Source: an uncultured Lachnospiraceae bacterium
Lineage (GTDB): Bacteria; Bacillota_A; Clostridia; Lachnospirales; Lachnospiraceae
DNA length: 46,147 nucleotides
Assembly (NCBI GenBank): GCA_902780985.1
Contig: CACZHN010000011.1
Location: 1 to 46,147, forward strand
Reading direction: 5' to 3'
Shown here: positions 44,837 through 46,147 of the stretch, in pieces
Numbering within the stretch: the stretch's first letter is position 1
How the letters are laid out: each line of letters starts with the position of its first letter
Program-made: the position numbers and the translations under genes
The notes under the pieces: model-generated
The model's input: only the letters and a program-made list of their open reading frames with translations
What the model was told of the DNA's origin: nothing
Databases searched by the model: none

Positions 44837-45008
44837 TATCTGGGATGCACGATAACTTCTGTATATTTTTGAACCTACACTTTTCATACGGGAGTCTAAA
44901 TCTGTATATGGATGACAGGCCGTCTCCGAACGGATCTCAGAAGTATACATGCAGACACCCACCTGGCTTCGGCTGGGACTCAAAGGGCAGGAGCCGGCAT
45001 CCTGGATA
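44837..45008 (+). ncRNA. ssrS: 6S RNA-like structured RNA
   Basis: The ends pair in a 12-bp closing stem with two wobbles: TATCTGGGATGC (44837-44848) and GCATCCTGGATA (44997-45008). The 5' side of the interior contains TTTTTGAACCTACAC, a sequence I associate with clostridial 6S RNAs. The 3' side contains a small hairpin, CCTGGC-TTCG-GCTGGG, as often found opposite the central bubble. An apical CCGT-CTCCGA-ACGG hairpin fits the long rod shape. Length (about 172 nt) is normal, and an intrinsic terminator follows at 45039. 6S RNA binds the housekeeping RNA polymerase holoenzyme. I could not define a clear -35 element. Confidence 0.6.
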
Positions 45009-45038
45009 AGCTTTAATAGAATACCTGACGTAGATAAC

Positions 45039-45072
45039 ATCCCTGATAGTCCTTATCGGGGATTCTTTTTTG
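45039..45072 (+). terminator. Intrinsic terminator after the 6S-like RNA
   Basis: ATCCCTGATA (45039-45048) pairs with TATCGGGGAT (45054-45063) with one G-T wobble and a 5-nt loop, followed by TCTTTTTTG. It separates the RNA gene from the membrane protein gene that starts at about 45119. Confidence 0.85.
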
Positions 45073-45118
45073 CACAGGGATAAAATCCGAAATGTCTGAA
45101 ATGACATGGAGACAGAGA

Positions 45119-46147
45119 ATGACCTTAAAAGAGAGATATCAGAGACTGAAAAACTTCATACAGGGAACAGCAGATGAGCATATAGGTGCATTTGCGGCGC
45201 AGACGGCATTCTTCATATTCCTCGCCTTCTTCCCGATGGTGAACCTTATAATGTCGCTTTCCGCATTTCTCCCGATCACACAGAGTCAGTTGATCGAGAT
45301 CATATGCAATGTGCTTCCGGCAAGATTCGAAGATTACGTAATCAGTATCGTAAATGATATCTATGCCGGTCGTTCTTACACCATGACCATAGTATCAGCA
45401 GCTATCGCCCTCTGGTCGGCGGCTAAAGGACTCCTGGCCCTGAGATACGGACTCAACGAGGTTTACCGTTCCAGAGAGCAGAGAAATTACCTTATCATCA
45501 GAGGAATCAGTTCCGCCTATACGGCACTGTTCCTGGTAATGCTGGTATTCATGATCCCTCTTAACATGTTCGGTACCCAGATTGCGCTTTTCGTGATCAA
45601 CAAATTCCCTGACTTCGATAACATTACCATGCTGGTATTCGGACTCAGAACAGGTGCGACTTTCGTAATCCTGTTCCTGTTCTTCTGGATGCTTTATACC
45701 ATCGTTCCGAACAGAAAGCTGAAGTTCTCAAGACAGATTCCGGGAGCTGTCTTTACAGCAGGAGCCTGGATTGCAATTACGAAGGTCATGTCCCTCTATA
45801 TCGACCAGTTTATGACGAATTCCTACATGTACGGATCCCTCACAATGGTAATCCTCATCATGCTGTGGCTGTATTCTGTATCCTGCTCGATATTCATCGG
45901 AGGCCAGATCAACGAATATCTGTATATAATCAAATATAAGGATGAAGACCGCGAGATAGCGGAGAAGAAAGCTGCCGCAAAGGCAAAGCGCAGAGAAGAA
46001 CGCGAAGCCCGTAAGCAGGAGAAGAAAGCCCGCAAACTCGCCAAGAAACAAGGTATACAATATAACCCTGACGAGTCCGCCGGAACCTACGACCCGGCCT
46101 TCACCGAAAACGAACATACCGATACCCTTATCGATGAAGTAGCTGAT
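45119..46147 (+). CDS. YihY/BrkB-family membrane protein, cut by window end
   Basis: The reading frame stays open to the last base: 343 codons shown, 3' end missing. The N-terminal motif AFAAQTAFFIFLAFFPMVNL, the LWSAAKGLLALRYGLNEVY segment and the late GSLTMVILIMLWLYSVSCSIFIGGQINE mark the YihY/BrkB family of six-helix inner-membrane proteins (long misnamed ribonuclease BN), whose activity is unknown. The visible C-terminus is a long Lys/Arg/Glu/Ala-rich cytoplasmic tail from about residue 275. Three in-frame ATGs are near (45092, 45101, 45119); I chose 45119 because GGAG at 45108-45111 is 7 nt upstream, but 45092 is possible. Confidence 0.85.
   Translation, partial: MTLKERYQRLKNFIQGTADEHIGAFAAQTAFFIFLAFFPMVNLIMSLSAFLPITQSQLIEIICNVLPARFEDYVISIVNDIYAGRSYTMTIVSAAIALWSAAKGLLALRYGLNEVYRSREQRNYLIIRGISSAYTALFLVMLVFMIPLNMFGTQIALFVINKFPDFDNITMLVFGLRTGATFVILFLFFWMLYTIVPNRKLKFSRQIPGAVFTAGAWIAITKVMSLYIDQFMTNSYMYGSLTMVILIMLWLYSVSCSIFIGGQINEYLYIIKYKDEDREIAEKKAAAKAKRREEREARKQEKKARKLAKKQGIQYNPDESAGTYDPAFTENEHTDTLIDEVAD

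Noticed and set aside
44834..45040. Minus-strand open frame of 68 codons in the intergenic gap
   Set aside because: No ribosome site and it covers the structured RNA on the plus strand.
1..46147. CRISPR arrays, tRNA or rRNA genes, IS elements, attachment sites
   Set aside because: No spaced direct repeats, cloverleaf or rRNA sequence, transposase or integrase was found by reading both strands.

Overview
The window looks like a chromosomal segment of a Gram-positive Clostridia bacterium, most likely a Lachnospiraceae relative. The signs are ChW repeats, a T-box leader on an aminoacyl-tRNA synthetase operon, a GatCAB amidotransferase, a 6S-like RNA of clostridial type, GGAG-type ribosome binding sites and moderate GC. 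No plasmid, phage, IS or CRISPR signature was seen. The genus is not determined.

Layout. (1) 1-4188: a perfect 24-bp-arm inverted repeat at the left edge, then two divergent secreted cell-wall proteins: an L,D-transpeptidase with nine C-terminal repeats (minus strand) and a transglutaminase with six ChW repeats (plus strand). The second has a leader with an intrinsic terminator. (2) 4245-9579: a promoter and T-box leader, then aspS-gatC-gatA-gatB. The T-box specifier reads best as AAC (Asn), so the operon probably senses uncharged tRNA-Asn and serves the indirect Asp-tRNA(Asn) to Asn-tRNA(Asn) route. gatA is broken here by an apparent deletion of about 44 nt that removes a conserved block and shifts frame. 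(3) 9604-42678: a tightly packed plus-strand surface-glycan cluster of 25 genes. (4) 42684-44738: a shared bidirectional terminator and two minus-strand glycosyltransferases. (5) 44782-46147: a short palindrome, a 6S-like RNA with its own terminator, and a YihY/BrkB membrane protein cut by the window end.

How the glycan cluster may work. UDP-glucose dehydrogenase supplies UDP-glucuronate. A 3,4-ketoisomerase, DegT aminotransferase and GNAT acetyltransferase would make an N-acylated 3-amino-3,6-dideoxyhexose. Several GT2 and GT4 enzymes, including two very large double-GT2 proteins, would build the chain. An ABC exporter (permease with an unusual extracytoplasmic domain, ATPase with a Wzt-type C-terminal domain) and two Wzx-like flippases move glycans across the membrane. 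A YfhO protein, a GT2 with two C-terminal membrane helices and a GtrA domain resemble the three-component extracytoplasmic glycosylation systems of Firmicutes. An LCP-family protein could attach the polymer to peptidoglycan. At the 3' end, a TagF-like transferase, a class V aminotransferase, a TagD-Gfo/Idh fusion and a LicD protein form a cassette that should activate and transfer a phospho-alcohol or phospho-amino-alcohol. This cassette, with its altered EKP motif, is the least conventional system in the window.

Functions come from motifs and family knowledge read by eye. No database search was run.
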